Assembly: GCF_900112315.1 (NCBI RefSeq)
Contig: NZ_FOLL01000002.1
Location: 186,001-250,000, forward strand
Length of the DNA stretch: 64,000 nucleotides
Direction of reading: 5' to 3'
Source: Parapedobacter composti
Lineage (GTDB): Bacteria > Bacteroidota > Bacteroidia > Sphingobacteriales > Sphingobacteriaceae
Below are positions 7,085 through 15,568 of the stretch, in pieces. The translations under genes and the position numbers were made by a program. A model generated the notes under the pieces. The model saw only the letters and a program-made list of their open reading frames with translations, did not search any database and was not told the origin of the DNA. Every line of letters begins with the position of its first letter. The first letter of the stretch is position 1.

Positions 7085-7693
7085 ATGGAAACATCAATTC
7101 AACAAATGTATGGGTTCCAGCTGTGCGAATACCTACTAATCATTGAACCCACTGATCCTGTACAGAAGCAAATACGAGCTTTCAAGCAGTATTTTATCAG
7201 AAGCTGCCGTTATCCCAATGCCATTGTGTCAAAAGGGCACATCACGCTGATGAAATTCGTTCAATACGACAGTTATGAAAAACCCATTATCCGCGAATTC
7301 CAGCGACTTGCCGCTGGAATCATGCCGTTTGACATCACGTTACAGGGATTCGGCAATTTCGGCCACACCTTGTTTGTTGACGTAAAATCCACCGGTCCCA
7401 TCCGCGAACTGGTAACCTTGCGGCGCCGCGAACTCCGATCGCTGTTACGTGCGGAAGGCTTCGATCCGTACTTTGTTACCAAGCCCCATGTTACAATTGC
7501 CCGTAACCTCACCCCTACGCAAACCGAAACGATATGGCCCATATGGAACCGGACCAGATACTGCGGCTCATTCCGTGCCCGGCAAATGGTGCTGCTGAAA
7601 CGCCCGGTAGGTTCGCGCGCCTATTCCGTTGTGGATAAATTCAACTTTCTGGGATTAATCCCCCGGTTTACGCAAGGAAAGCTATTTGCCTAA
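7085..7693 (+). CDS. 2'-5' RNA ligase/2H phosphoesterase superfamily protein
   Basis: 202 residues from ATG 7085; an in-frame TTG at 7061 lies within the promoter -7 box and is not the start. Two HxT/S-type motifs define the 2H fold: GHITL (His52) and PHVTI (His135), about 83 residues apart, as expected. Such enzymes open or close 2',5' or 2',3'-cyclic phosphodiester bonds in RNA or nucleotides; the direction here is unknown. Many Bacteroidetes carry this gene annotated as LigT-like. It converges tail-to-tail with the ECF sigma gene, with only two bases between the stops. Confidence 0.85.
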   Translation: METSIQQMYGFQLCEYLLIIEPTDPVQKQIRAFKQYFIRSCRYPNAIVSKGHITLMKFVQYDSYEKPIIREFQRLAAGIMPFDITLQGFGNFGHTLFVDVKSTGPIRELVTLRRRELRSLLRAEGFDPYFVTKPHVTIARNLTPTQTETIWPIWNRTRYCGSFRARQMVLLKRPVGSRAYSVVDKFNFLGLIPRFTQGKLFA

Positions 7694-7695
7694 TA

Positions 7696-8283
7696 TCAAC
7701 CGATTTTTAAGGCCAGCTCCTTACCATACATCATCTTCCGCAAGTTATTGAGCGCATAACGCATCCTACCCAAGGCGGTATTGATGCTTACTTCGGTAAC
7801 ATCAGCTATCTCCTTGAAGCTCATTTCGCCATAGTGACGCATGATAAGCACTTCCTTTTGATCGTCTGGCAAAAGCCGGATCATTTTCCGCAGGTCGCTG
7901 TGGGTCTGCTCCCGGATCATGCGCGTTTCCGCGCTCTCGTCAGCGAAGTGAAGCACGTCAAAAATATCAAAGCCATCGCTATTCACAACCACCGGCGTGC
8001 GCCGCTCTTTACGGTAATAGTCTATTACCAAGTTGTGCGCGATACGTACAACCCAGGGCAAGAACTTGCCCTCCTCGTTATACCGCCCGCTACGAAGGGT
8101 GTTGATAACCTTAATAAAGGTATCCTGGAAGATATCTTCAGCAAGATATTCGTCCTTCACCAGCAAATAAATGGATGTATATATTTTAGATTTATATCGG
8201 TCAATCAACGCCTCTAAACCTGCCTCATCTCCAGAAACGTAAAGACGGACAAGTTCCTGGTCTGTCCTTTGTTCAAGCTTCAT
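7696..8283 (-). CDS. RNA polymerase sigma factor, ECF (sigma-70 family)
   Basis: 195 residues. Region 2 (about 10-75) holds the core-binding and -10-melting segments with AEDIFQDTFIKVI, and region 4 (about 130-185) holds LLPDDQKEVLIMRHYGEMSFKEIADVTEVSINTALGRMRYAL, the helix-turn-helix for the -35 element. No sigma-1.1 or region 3 is present, so this is an ECF factor. No anti-sigma gene is adjacent; the neighbour downstream is convergent and upstream is glyA behind its terminator. This stand-alone arrangement is seen in a Bacteroidetes ECF group that acts without a SusCD partner; the regulon is unknown. Confidence 0.9.
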   Translation of the reverse strand: MKLEQRTDQELVRLYVSGDEAGLEALIDRYKSKIYTSIYLLVKDEYLAEDIFQDTFIKVINTLRSGRYNEEGKFLPWVVRIAHNLVIDYYRKERRTPVVVNSDGFDIFDVLHFADESAETRMIREQTHSDLRKMIRLLPDDQKEVLIMRHYGEMSFKEIADVTEVSINTALGRMRYALNNLRKMMYGKELALKIG

Positions 8284-8467
8284 AATACGCTACTCTCGTT
8301 TTTACTTTCTCAATAAAATAAGTAATCTCTCCGTGTAGTCGTATCTTCGATAAGCTGTTCTCCTGTTAATAGTAAAATTAGGTTTTCAAAAAAAAGCAAA
8401 ATTTTCAGAAAATCAAAGTGTTTGTTGATTTTCCGTTTTCAACGGCATTCCTTTACAAGGATTGTAA

Positions 8468-8501
8468 CAAAAAGCCCTGCTCCCGACACGGGAAGCAGGG
8501 C
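8468..8501 (-). terminator. Rho-independent terminator of glyA
   Basis: On the minus strand GCCCTGCTTCCC, a four-base loop and GGGAGCAGGGC form a stable hairpin (positions 8474-8501), followed by TTTTT (8473-8469). It lies 20 bases beyond the glyA stop. Confidence 0.8.
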
Positions 8502-8521
8502 GGCATCGTCTTTCCGGTGTA

Positions 8522-9793
8522 TTATCCGTACAACGGATATTCGGCCATCAGGGCCTTCACTTTATGGTGGATTTTATCCAACGCAGCGTCATCATCGTGC
8601 TTAATCAGGGCTACATCGATCATCTCGGCAATCTCTGTCATCTGCGCTTCCTTAAGCCCCCGCGTGGTGATAGCAGCAGTACCCAGGCGGATACCCGACG
8701 TGACGAACGGTGAGCGGTCATCAAACGGCACCATGTTCTTGTTGATGGTGATACCGGCTTTGCCCAGGGCAGCCTCTGCCGCCTTGCCGCTGATTCCTTT
8801 ATTGCGGAGATCAATCAACATCAAATGATTATCGGTTCCGCCCGAAATGATGTTGTAATCCTTTTTGACGAAAGCTTCCGCCAGTACCGCGGCATTTTTC
8901 TTGACCTGGATAATATATTCCATATAGTCATCGCTGAGCGCCTCGCCGAAAGCGATGGCTTTGGCCGCGATGATGTGTTCCAGCGGACCGCCCTGCGTGC
9001 CGGGAAAAACGGCAAGATCCAGCAGCGACGTGATGCTTCGGATTTCGCCTTTCGGGGTTTTGATGCCCCATGGGTTTTCAAAGTCTTTGCCCACCATGAT
9101 AAGACCGCCCCGGGGTCCGCGCAACGTTTTATGGGTGGTGGTGGTTACCACATGGCAATGGGGCAGCGGATCGCTGAGCAGCCCCCGGGCGATAAGGCCC
9201 GCCGGGTGCGAGATGTCGGCCACCACCAGGGCGCCGATTTCGTCGGCCACCTTGCGGATGAAAGCGTAGTCCCAATCCCGGGAATATGCAGAAGCACCGC
9301 AGATAATCACCTTAGGTTTTTCCTGCAGGGCGATTTCTTCCAGTTGTTTATAGTCGATAAGCCCCGTTTCCTTATCTACCCCGTAAAATAGGGGCTGGTA
9401 CAATTTGCCGGAAAAGTTAACGGGAGAACCGTGCGTGAGGTGTCCGCCATGGGAGAGATCGAAACCAAGGATTTTATCACCCGGCTGCAGCAACGCCAGA
9501 AACACGGCAGCATTGGCCTGGGCGCCAGAATGCGGTTGTACATTCACCCATTCAGCATTGAAGAGCTTTTTTGCGCGCTCAATAGCGATGGTTTCCACCT
9601 CATCAACCACTTCGCAACCGCCATAATAACGTTTACCCGGCAAACCTTCTGCATATTTATTGGTAAGGACAGACCCGGCAGCCTCCATCACCTGTTTGCT
9701 GACAAAGTTTTCCGAGGCTATCAGCTCAATACCTTCTTCCTGCCGTTTGCGTTCCTGGTTGATTAAATCAAATATGGTTTCGTCTCTTTTCAT
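8522..9793 (-). CDS. glyA: Serine hydroxymethyltransferase
   Basis: 423 residues, the usual length. PLP-dependent enzyme that interconverts serine and glycine with tetrahydrofolate, supplying one-carbon units in the cytosol. The PLP-lysine segment [15 protein letters not shown] is intact (Lys in THKT), as are the substrate/PLP segments [19 protein letters not shown] and the N-terminal [11 protein letters not shown]. It is transcribed alone: a good promoter (TTG-N19-TATCTTTG, 9831-9860) precedes it and a hairpin terminator follows it. Confidence 0.97.
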   Translation of the reverse strand: MKRDETIFDLINQERKRQEEGIELIASENFVSKQVMEAAGSVLTNKYAEGLPGKRYYGGCEVVDEVETIAIERAKKLFNAEWVNVQPHSGAQANAAVFLALLQPGDKILGFDLSHGGHLTHGSPVNFSGKLYQPLFYGVDKETGLIDYKQLEEIALQEKPKVIICGASAYSRDWDYAFIRKVADEIGALVVADISHPAGLIARGLLSDPLPHCHVVTTTTHKTLRGPRGGLIMVGKDFENPWGIKTPKGEIRSITSLLDLAVFPGTQGGPLEHIIAAKAIAFGEALSDDYMEYIIQVKKNAAVLAEAFVKKDYNIISGGTDNHLMLIDLRNKGISGKAAEAALGKAGITINKNMVPFDDRSPFVTSGIRLGTAAITTRGLKEAQMTEIAEMIDVALIKHDDDAALDKIHHKVKALMAEYPLYG

Positions 9794-9830
9794 TATGATG
9801 TACCAAATAATTGAATGTTAAAAAGTTGCG

Positions 9831-9860
9831 CAAAGATATGACTTTGGAAATAATATTCAA
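9831..9860 (-). promoter_or_regulatory. Promoter of glyA
   Basis: On the minus strand TTG (9860-9858), 19 bases, then TATCTTTG (9838-9831), a close match to the Bacteroidetes -33/-7 consensus. The -33 element overlaps the last codons of the upstream gene. The leader would be about 30 bases. Confidence 0.65.
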
Positions 9861-10393
9861 CCCGCCAATTCATTTTTGATGGTTTTGAGGGCGAGGCTGT
9901 AGGGATTTTCTTCCATGGCGGCCACGTGGTTTAAGAGTACGGTACTGAGTTCCTTTGCGCTGGCCGTATCAGGCAGCCCGGCCACCGCATTGCGGATAAG
10001 CGCGATGGTTTGGTCTTTAAGCTGCTTGGTGACGGCCCATGCCGTATCGCTGACATAAAGCTGCTGCGTAATGTTATGCTGATACTCCGCCCGGATTTCA
10101 TTGAGCAGCATATGTTGGAAATCAACGGCCTTCAGCCCCGGTTCGTGCAGCCGGACCAGCAGATTGGACGGGTTAATACGCTCTACAAAGAGCACCAGGC
10201 GTTCATAAGCCTGTAAACGGAGCGGCAGTACCTCCTTCTGGGAAGCATGCCGGGCGTCCAGCACTTTAAGCCGGAAAACCTGGTTGTTGTACTTGGGCCA
10301 GAATATCAGGTTGGCCACACCCACCACCGCACAGCCGGCTAATGTGTATTTAAGCACATCTATGAAAAACGAAATAATGTCAATGGATACCAT
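9857..10393 (-). CDS. Membrane-anchored protein of unknown function
   Basis: 178 residues. One N-terminal membrane segment (about 10-30: DVLKYTLAGCAVVGVANLIFW) is followed by a cytosolic, mainly helical part with LRLQAYERLVLFVERINPSNLLVRLHEP, a pattern I have seen in a conserved Bacteroidetes family (DUF7935-type). I do not know a function. Its 3' end overlaps the -33 element of glyA by four bases. It is divergent from the A-type Fe-S carrier gene, with about 100 bases between the starts. Confidence 0.7.
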   Translation of the reverse strand: MVSIDIISFFIDVLKYTLAGCAVVGVANLIFWPKYNNQVFRLKVLDARHASQKEVLPLRLQAYERLVLFVERINPSNLLVRLHEPGLKAVDFQHMLLNEIRAEYQHNITQQLYVSDTAWAVTKQLKDQTIALIRNAVAGLPDTASAKELSTVLLNHVAAMEENPYSLALKTIKNELAG

Positions 10394-10431
10394 TTAGCTT
10401 ATGTTTGTATAACGTAAAAATCCGTACTCCC

Positions 10432-10462
10432 CTGCAAAAGTGGCGAATTTTACTTATTTTTG
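10432..10462 (+). promoter_or_regulatory. Probable promoter of the A-type Fe-S carrier gene
   Basis: TATTTTTG at 10455-10462 is a full -7 box. A weak CTG at 10432-10434 sits 20 bases upstream where a TTG would be expected. The predicted leader is about 28 bases before ATG 10497. Confidence 0.45.
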
Positions 10463-10496
10463 TATGATTCATTGATTTAATGTTTAGGAGATAGGT

Positions 10497-10844
10497 ATGG
10501 AAACGCTTGCATCAACAGCACCGCTGACATTGACACCGGGCGCCATCAAGGAGCTCAAAAAGCTCAAAGAACAGCAGGAAATAGCAGATGATTTCGGATT
10601 GCGGATAGGCGTTGAAGGTGGCGGATGTGCCGGAATGAACTATATTCTGGGGTTTGACCAGAAAAAAGAAGGTGATAACGAATACGACATCGAAGGCATC
10701 CGGGTGTTCATGAATAAAGCGCATGGCTTATACCTTGCCGGAATGGAAATCGACTTCAAAAACGGCCTGGATGCGCGCGGTTTCACTTTCAATAATCCCA
10801 ATGCCACCAGCACCTGCGGCTGCGGGTCGTCGTTTTCGGCATAA
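10497..10844 (+). CDS. HesB/IscA (A-type) iron-sulfur cluster assembly protein
   Basis: 115 residues, the usual size. The three cluster-binding cysteines are in place: C44 in EGGGCAGMNY and C107/C109 in TSTCGCGSSF. A-type carriers accept Fe-S clusters from the SUF/ISC scaffold and pass them to apo-enzymes in the cytosol. Within the family the sequence is closest to SufA/ErpA-like proteins of Bacteroidetes. No suf genes lie next to it in this window. It is followed by a structured 182-base spacer before ileS. Confidence 0.9.
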   Translation: METLASTAPLTLTPGAIKELKKLKEQQEIADDFGLRIGVEGGGCAGMNYILGFDQKKEGDNEYDIEGIRVFMNKAHGLYLAGMEIDFKNGLDARGFTFNNPNATSTCGCGSSFSA

Positions 10845-10896
10845 TTTTCGGCATAACGGGTAATGATTTATGGAAATGCCCTCGGGCAAATCGCTC

Positions 10897-10967
10897 GGGG
10901 GCTTGTTCCGTACACCTCGTTCCCCACGTCCTTGTAAACCAAGCAAGGAAACCGCTCGCAAGCCCCC
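10897..10967 (+). other. Long-range inverted repeat in the spacer before ileS
   Basis: GGGGGCTTG (10897-10905) can pair with CAAGCCCCC (10959-10967), enclosing a 53-base loop that itself contains CTTG-N5-CAAG. It lies before the ileS promoter, so it is not a leader of ileS. It could be a structured 3' end for the Fe-S carrier transcript or a small RNA; there is no T-tract right after it on the plus strand. Confidence 0.3.
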
Positions 10968-10968
10968 C

Positions 10969-11000
10969 TTTCTTCCTTTCACATTATTTCCCTATCTTTG
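10969..11000 (+). promoter_or_regulatory. Promoter of the ileS operon
   Basis: TATCTTTG at 10993-11000 is a perfect -7 box, and TTTC at 10969-10972 is a near-consensus -33 with 20 bases between. The leader before ATG 11030 is about 24 bases. Confidence 0.6.
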
Positions 11001-11029
11001 CATCCTCATTTTTTCAGCACAAACGATTG

Positions 11030-14000
11030 ATGTACAAGGAATATAAGCAGCTCAATTTATCCGATATCGGTAAGGAAATACTGGCCCGCTGGCAAGCAGA
11101 AAACATTTTTGAAAAAAGCATCAGCCAGCGGCCTGCCGACAAGCCCTATACATTCTATGAAGGGCCGCCGTCGGCCAACGGCATGCCGGGCATACATCAC
11201 GTGATGGCGCGCGCCATCAAGGATATCTTTTGCCGCTACAAAACGCTCAAAGGGTATCAGGTGAAACGTAAAGGGGGATGGGATACGCACGGACTTCCTA
11301 TTGAGCTTGCCGTTGAAAAAACCCTGGGCATCACCAAGGAGGATATCGGCAAGACCATATCCGTGGCCGACTATAACGCAGCGTGCCGCCGCGAGGTGAT
11401 GAAATACACGGATGTATGGAACGACCTTACGGAAAAAATGGGGTATTGGGTTGATTTGGATAACCCATACATCACTTACGAAACCGAATACATTGAAACG
11501 CTCTGGTGGATACTGAAAGAACTCTACAAAAAGGGATTGCTTTACAAAGGTTATACCATCCAGCCGTATTCGCCCGCCGCGGGCACCGGACTGAGTTCGC
11601 ATGAGCTGAACCAGCCCGGCACTTACAAGCAAATCAAGGATACCACCATTGTTGCGGAATTCCGTATCCGGAAGGATCAGGTACATCCCGTCATTCCCGC
11701 ACTTTTTGAAGAAGAGCATGAAGACACGGCTTTCCTGGCCTGGACAACCACGCCTTGGACATTACCGGCAAACAGCGCGCTGGTGGTCGGCAAAGACATC
11801 CGGTACGTCAAAATCCGCACGTTCAACCAATATACGCATGAGCCGGTAAGTGTGGTGCTGGCCAAAGACCTGATAGGCCGGTACTTCAAGCCTGAAGGGC
11901 AAGACATCCCGTTGAAAGACTATCAACAAGGCGACAAAACCATCCCCTGGGAGATCCGGGGCGAGTTTCAGGGGGCTGAATTGGTGAACCTCCGTTATCA
12001 CCAGTTGCTTCCTTATGTCACCAATGATGAATTGGAGCAAAAGGCGTTCCGTGTCATTGCCGGTGACTTTGTGACGACCGAAGATGGTACCGGTATTGTG
12101 CACTCGTCTGCAACGTTCGGCGCCGATGACTTCCGGGTGAGCAAGGAGAACGATGTGCCCGGCGTTTTTGTAAAGGACGAAAACGGAAGGGATGTACCCA
12201 TCGTGGATAAACAGGGCCGCTTCGTAAAAGAAATCGGCGAGTTCGGTGGCCGTTTTGTCAAGGAAGAATTTTACAGCGAAGCGGAGCGTGCCGCTGAAGG
12301 CTTCAAACCCACCGATGTATTGATTGCCATCAAGCTGAAAGAAGAAAACAAGGCTTTCGAAGTCAAGAAATACGAGCACAGCTACCCCCATTGCTGGCGG
12401 ACGGACAAGCCCGTACTGTATTATCCGCTGAACAGCTGGTTTATTCGTACCACAGCGGTAAAAGATGAGTTGGTAGCGCTCAATAAAACCATCAACTGGA
12501 AGCCCGAGGCCACAGGGACGGGCCGCTTCGGCAACTGGCTGGAAAATTTGGTCGACTGGAACCTTTCGCGTTCGCGCTACTGGGGCACCCCCCTGCCCAT
12601 CTGGCGCAGCGAAGATGAAAACGAGGAAATCTGCATCGGCTCCATCGATGAATTGAAAAGCCGTATCGAGCATAGCCTGGCCACTGATGTACTCAACGAC
12701 GATGAGAAAAATAAGCTCCGGGAATACTTGAGCAAGTTCGGCACCGACGCATTGGACTTGCATCGTCCGTACGTTGATGATGTTGTTCTGGTTTCCGATG
12801 CCGGCCAGAAACTCTACCGCGAACCGGATCTTATCGACGTTTGGTTTGATAGTGGGGCCATGCCGTTTGCCCAATGGGGGCTGGACAAGGGAAAACTGGC
12901 CGCGGGCAGCGATATGCCGTTCAAGGACGGGTTCGACGGGGCTTACCCGGCAGACTTCATTGCGGAAGGAGTCGACCAAACCCGGGGCTGGTTCTTCACC
13001 CTGCATGCCATTTCCACGATGCTCAGGCATTCGATAGCTTTCAAAAACGTGGTATCCAATGGCCTGGTACTGGATAAAAACGGCAACAAGATGTCCAAAA
13101 GACTGGGCAATGCCGTGGATCCGTTTGCAACCATCGAGCAGTACAGTGCCGATGCTACACGTTGGTACATGATCAGCAATGCGGCGCCGTGGGATAACCT
13201 GAAATTCAATGAAGAGGGGCTCGACGAGGTGCGGCGCAAGTTTTTCGGTACGCTCTACAACACGTACGCGTTCTTTGCCCTGTATGCCAATATCGATAAA
13301 TTTTCTTACCGGGAAGATGATCTGCCCATTGAAATGCGTCCGGAAATAGACCGATGGATCATCTCCTTGCTGAACAGCCTTACCCTGGAGGTAGACGGCT
13401 ATTATGCTGATTTCGAACCGACGAAGGCGGCCCGGGCTATCCAGACGTTTGTAGACGAGCATTTGAGCAACTGGTATGTGCGGCTAAGCAGGCGGCGTTT
13501 CTGGAAAGGCGACTATACCGATGATAAAATTTCCGCGTACCAGACGCTGTATACCTGCCTCGTCACCGTGGCGAAGCTGATGTCGCCCATTGCACCGTTC
13601 TTCAGCGACCGGCTGTATCTTGACCTCAACGAAGTTACAGGCAGGGAGCAGGCCGAATCGGTGCATTTAGCTGACTTCCCTGCTTACCAGCAAGCGCTGG
13701 TAGACTCCGCCCTCGAAGAACGGATGGCCTTGGCTCAGGACATCTCGTCGCTTACGCTCTCGCTCCGCAAGAAGACCGGCATCAACGTACGGCAGCCGCT
13801 GAACAAAATCTTGCTCCCCGTACTGGACAATGGCTTCCGCGATAAGGTGGAGCGCGTAAAGGACTTGATTCTTTCTGAAACCAACATCAAGGAAATCGAG
13901 TTTATCACGGATACCTCCGGCATTATCCGGAAGAAAATCAAACCGAATTTCAAGGCCCTCGGTCCCAAAGTCGGAAAAGACATGAAACGGGTTGCCAACG

Positions 14001-14443
14001 CCATCCAGGCGTTTACGCCGGGCGACATCGCCACCCTGGAGACCCAAGGCCAAATCGAGTTGCCGGGTACTCCGTACACCGTGCTGCTGACCGACGTGGA
14101 AATCATCGCCGAAGATGTTGCCGGATGGCAGGTGGCCAATTTAGGCAAACTGACCGTAGCGCTGGATATTAACATCACCCCCGAGCTGAAAAATGAGGGA
14201 ATTTCCCGCGAATTGGTAAACCGTATCCAGAACCTCCGCAAGGAACATGGACTGGAAGTAACCGACCGGATCAGGGTAAGCTTAAGCAACGTCCCGGACA
14301 TTACCGAGGCGGCACAATGTAATTTATCTTATATTCGCACCGAGATATTGGCAGACTCTTTGATATTCGAGGATAGCCTTGACAAGGGCGATACCATCGA
14401 AATTGCAGAAAAAGAGTTGAACGTACTAATCGAAAAAGTGTAA
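11030..14443 (+). CDS. ileS: Isoleucyl-tRNA synthetase (long, IleRS2/eukaryote-like type)
   Basis: 1137 residues from ATG 11030, about 200 longer than the E. coli enzyme and typical of the type 2 form. It charges tRNA-Ile in the cytosol. The class I catalytic core, CP1 editing domain (AWTTTPWTLPANSALVVG segment and GIVHSSATFGADDF) and anticodon-binding region are all present. The KMSKS loop reads KMSKR near 687-691. The HIGH signature is unusual: the segment PPSANGMPGIHH gives G54-I-H-H57 (GxHH) where the class consensus is HxGH. This swap is known in some type 2 IleRS enzymes and goes with strong mupirocin resistance. It is the first gene of an operon with the DksA-like and lspA genes (4- and 6-base gaps). 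Confidence 0.97.
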   Translation: MYKEYKQLNLSDIGKEILARWQAENIFEKSISQRPADKPYTFYEGPPSANGMPGIHHVMARAIKDIFCRYKTLKGYQVKRKGGWDTHGLPIELAVEKTLGITKEDIGKTISVADYNAACRREVMKYTDVWNDLTEKMGYWVDLDNPYITYETEYIETLWWILKELYKKGLLYKGYTIQPYSPAAGTGLSSHELNQPGTYKQIKDTTIVAEFRIRKDQVHPVIPALFEEEHEDTAFLAWTTTPWTLPANSALVVGKDIRYVKIRTFNQYTHEPVSVVLAKDLIGRYFKPEGQDIPLKDYQQGDKTIPWEIRGEFQGAELVNLRYHQLLPYVTNDELEQKAFRVIAGDFVTTEDGTGIVHSSATFGADDFRVSKENDVPGVFVKDENGRDVPIVDKQGRFVKEIGEFGGRFVKEEFYSEAERAAEGFKPTDVLIAIKLKEENKAFEVKKYEHSYPHCWRTDKPVLYYPLNSWFIRTTAVKDELVALNKTINWKPEATGTGRFGNWLENLVDWNLSRSRYWGTPLPIWRSEDENEEICIGSIDELKSRIEHSLATDVLNDDEKNKLREYLSKFGTDALDLHRPYVDDVVLVSDAGQKLYREPDLIDVWFDSGAMPFAQWGLDKGKLAAGSDMPFKDGFDGAYPADFIAEGVDQTRGWFFTLHAISTMLRHSIAFKNVVSNGLVLDKNGNKMSKRLGNAVDPFATIEQYSADATRWYMISNAAPWDNLKFNEEGLDEVRRKFFGTLYNTYAFFALYANIDKFSYREDDLPIEMRPEIDRWIISLLNSLTLEVDGYYADFEPTKAARAIQTFVDEHLSNWYVRLSRRRFWKGDYTDDKISAYQTLYTCLVTVAKLMSPIAPFFSDRLYLDLNEVTGREQAESVHLADFPAYQQALVDSALEERMALAQDISSLTLSLRKKTGINVRQPLNKILLPVLDNGFRDKVERVKDLILSETNIKEIEFITDTSGIIRKKIKPNFKALGPKVGKDMKRVANAIQAFTPGDIATLETQGQIELPGTPYTVLLTDVEIIAEDVAGWQVANLGKLTVALDINITPELKNEGISRELVNRIQNLRKEHGLEVTDRIRVSLSNVPDITEAAQCNLSYIRTEILADSLIFEDSLDKGDTIEIAEKELNVLIEKV

Positions 14444-14447
14444 TAAT

Positions 14448-14834
14448 ATGGCAAATAACAGCGAAAAAACACGGTATAGTGATGCAGAGTTGCAAGAATT
14501 CAAGGAAATCATCCTGGAAAAACTCCGTATAGCCAAGGAAGAATTGTCTGCATTGACCAAGTCATTGAATGCCAGCAATGCCAACGGCACTGACGATACG
14601 GCAGGCACTTTTAAGACGTTGGAAGATGGATCAGCCACACTGGAGAAAGAGCAGACCAACCAACTGGCTGCCCGCCAGAAGAAATTCATCGATAACCTGG
14701 AAGCGGCATTGGTCCGTATTGAAAACAAAACTTATGGTATTTGCCGGGAAACCGGTAAGTTGATACCAAAAGAAAGGCTGCGCGCCGTTCCGCATACGAC
14801 GCTCAGCATGGAAGCCAAAATGAAACAATATTAA
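14448..14834 (+). CDS. TraR/DksA family protein
   Basis: 128 residues. An N-terminal coiled-coil hairpin (about 10-85) is followed by the DksA C-terminal segment YGICRETGKLIPKERLRAVPHTTLSMEAK. Only one cysteine of the four in classical DksA zinc fingers remains (in YGICRETG), as in most Bacteroidetes members, so zinc binding is doubtful. Family members bind the RNA polymerase secondary channel and modulate initiation, often with ppGpp. The gene starts four bases after the ileS stop and is followed six bases later by lspA, a conserved Bacteroidetes order linking it to that operon. Confidence 0.9.
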   Translation: MANNSEKTRYSDAELQEFKEIILEKLRIAKEELSALTKSLNASNANGTDDTAGTFKTLEDGSATLEKEQTNQLAARQKKFIDNLEAALVRIENKTYGICRETGKLIPKERLRAVPHTTLSMEAKMKQY

Positions 14835-14840
14835 GGGGCC

Positions 14841-15491
14841 ATGAAAGGCTATACCAAACCTTTTATATTAGTCGTGTCCGTGCTTTTGATCGATCAGCTG
14901 TCTAAGCTGTGGATCAAACTCAACATGACGCTTGGCCAGGAGTACAAAATCCTGGGCGACTGGTTTATCATCCATTTTACGGAAAACAATGGCATGGCGT
15001 TCGGTCTGGAGTTCGGTGGTGAGGCCGGCAAGCTGGCCCTATCGCTGTTCCGTATCGCTGCGGTGACCGCGATCGGATACGGCTTGCATTATATGGTCAA
15101 GCATAAGTACCACCGTGGGTTCATCCTTAACGTGTCGCTGATATTTGCAGGGGCATTGGGTAACATCATCGATTCCACGTTTTACGGCATGATCTTCAGC
15201 GAAAGCACCTGGTTTGAGCGGGCCAAGCTTTTCCCTGCCGAAGGGGGTTATTCCAGTTTCCTCCACGGTAAGGTAGTGGATATGCTGTATTTCCCTATCA
15301 TCAAGGGCGAATTTCCTGCTTGGTTCCCCATCTGGGGTGGTGAAGATTTTCTCTTTTTCCGCCCCGTATTCAATATTGCCGATTCGGCCATTACCGTAGG
15401 CGTGGCCCTTATCCTGATTTACCAAAAGCGCTATTTCAAGGAGGAAGTTGTAGAACCCGAGAGCTACAACAGCGAAGTGGTGGAAGATTAG
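14841..15491 (+). CDS. lspA: Lipoprotein signal peptidase (signal peptidase II)
   Basis: 216 residues with four membrane segments. It removes the signal peptide of diacylglyceryl-modified prolipoproteins in the inner membrane, relevant to the many lipoproteins in this window. Conserved blocks are visible: LLIDQLSKLWI, FTENNGMAFG, AGALGNIIDSTFYG with the first catalytic Asp, and VFNIADSAITVG with the second. The loop between blocks is longer than in E. coli (FSESTWFERAKLFPAEGGYSSFLHGKVVDM), usual for Bacteroidetes. Last gene of the ileS operon, followed by a strong hairpin. Confidence 0.95.
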   Translation: MKGYTKPFILVVSVLLIDQLSKLWIKLNMTLGQEYKILGDWFIIHFTENNGMAFGLEFGGEAGKLALSLFRIAAVTAIGYGLHYMVKHKYHRGFILNVSLIFAGALGNIIDSTFYGMIFSESTWFERAKLFPAEGGYSSFLHGKVVDMLYFPIIKGEFPAWFPIWGGEDFLFFRPVFNIADSAITVGVALILIYQKRYFKEEVVEPESYNSEVVED

Positions 15492-15511
15492 AAGACTAAA
15501 GAGGCTGACGC

Positions 15512-15552
15512 AAAAAAGCGGGCTGACTTTTCCTGAATCAGCCCGCTTTTTA
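15512..15552. terminator. Bidirectional terminator between lspA and gnd
   Basis: A 14-base perfect stem (AAAAAGCGGGCTGA at 15513-15526 with TCAGCCCGCTTTTT at 15538-15551) surrounds an 11-base loop. The A-run and T-run at the two ends serve as U-tracts on either strand, so it can end both the ileS operon and the convergent gnd gene. Confidence 0.85.
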
Positions 15553-15568
15553 CGTCGCAACCTTACTA

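Noticed and set aside
11195-11206. Perfect palindrome CATCACGTGATG, resembling a parS core (CACGTG)
   Set aside because: It lies inside ileS coding sequence at conserved codons, lacks the flanking TTTC/GAAA of parS, and is 40 kb from parAB.
11762-13462. 566-codon open frame on the minus strand antisense to ileS
   Set aside because: It mirrors the codon bias of ileS, has no family-like sequence and no promoter; the plus-strand IleRS is unmistakable.
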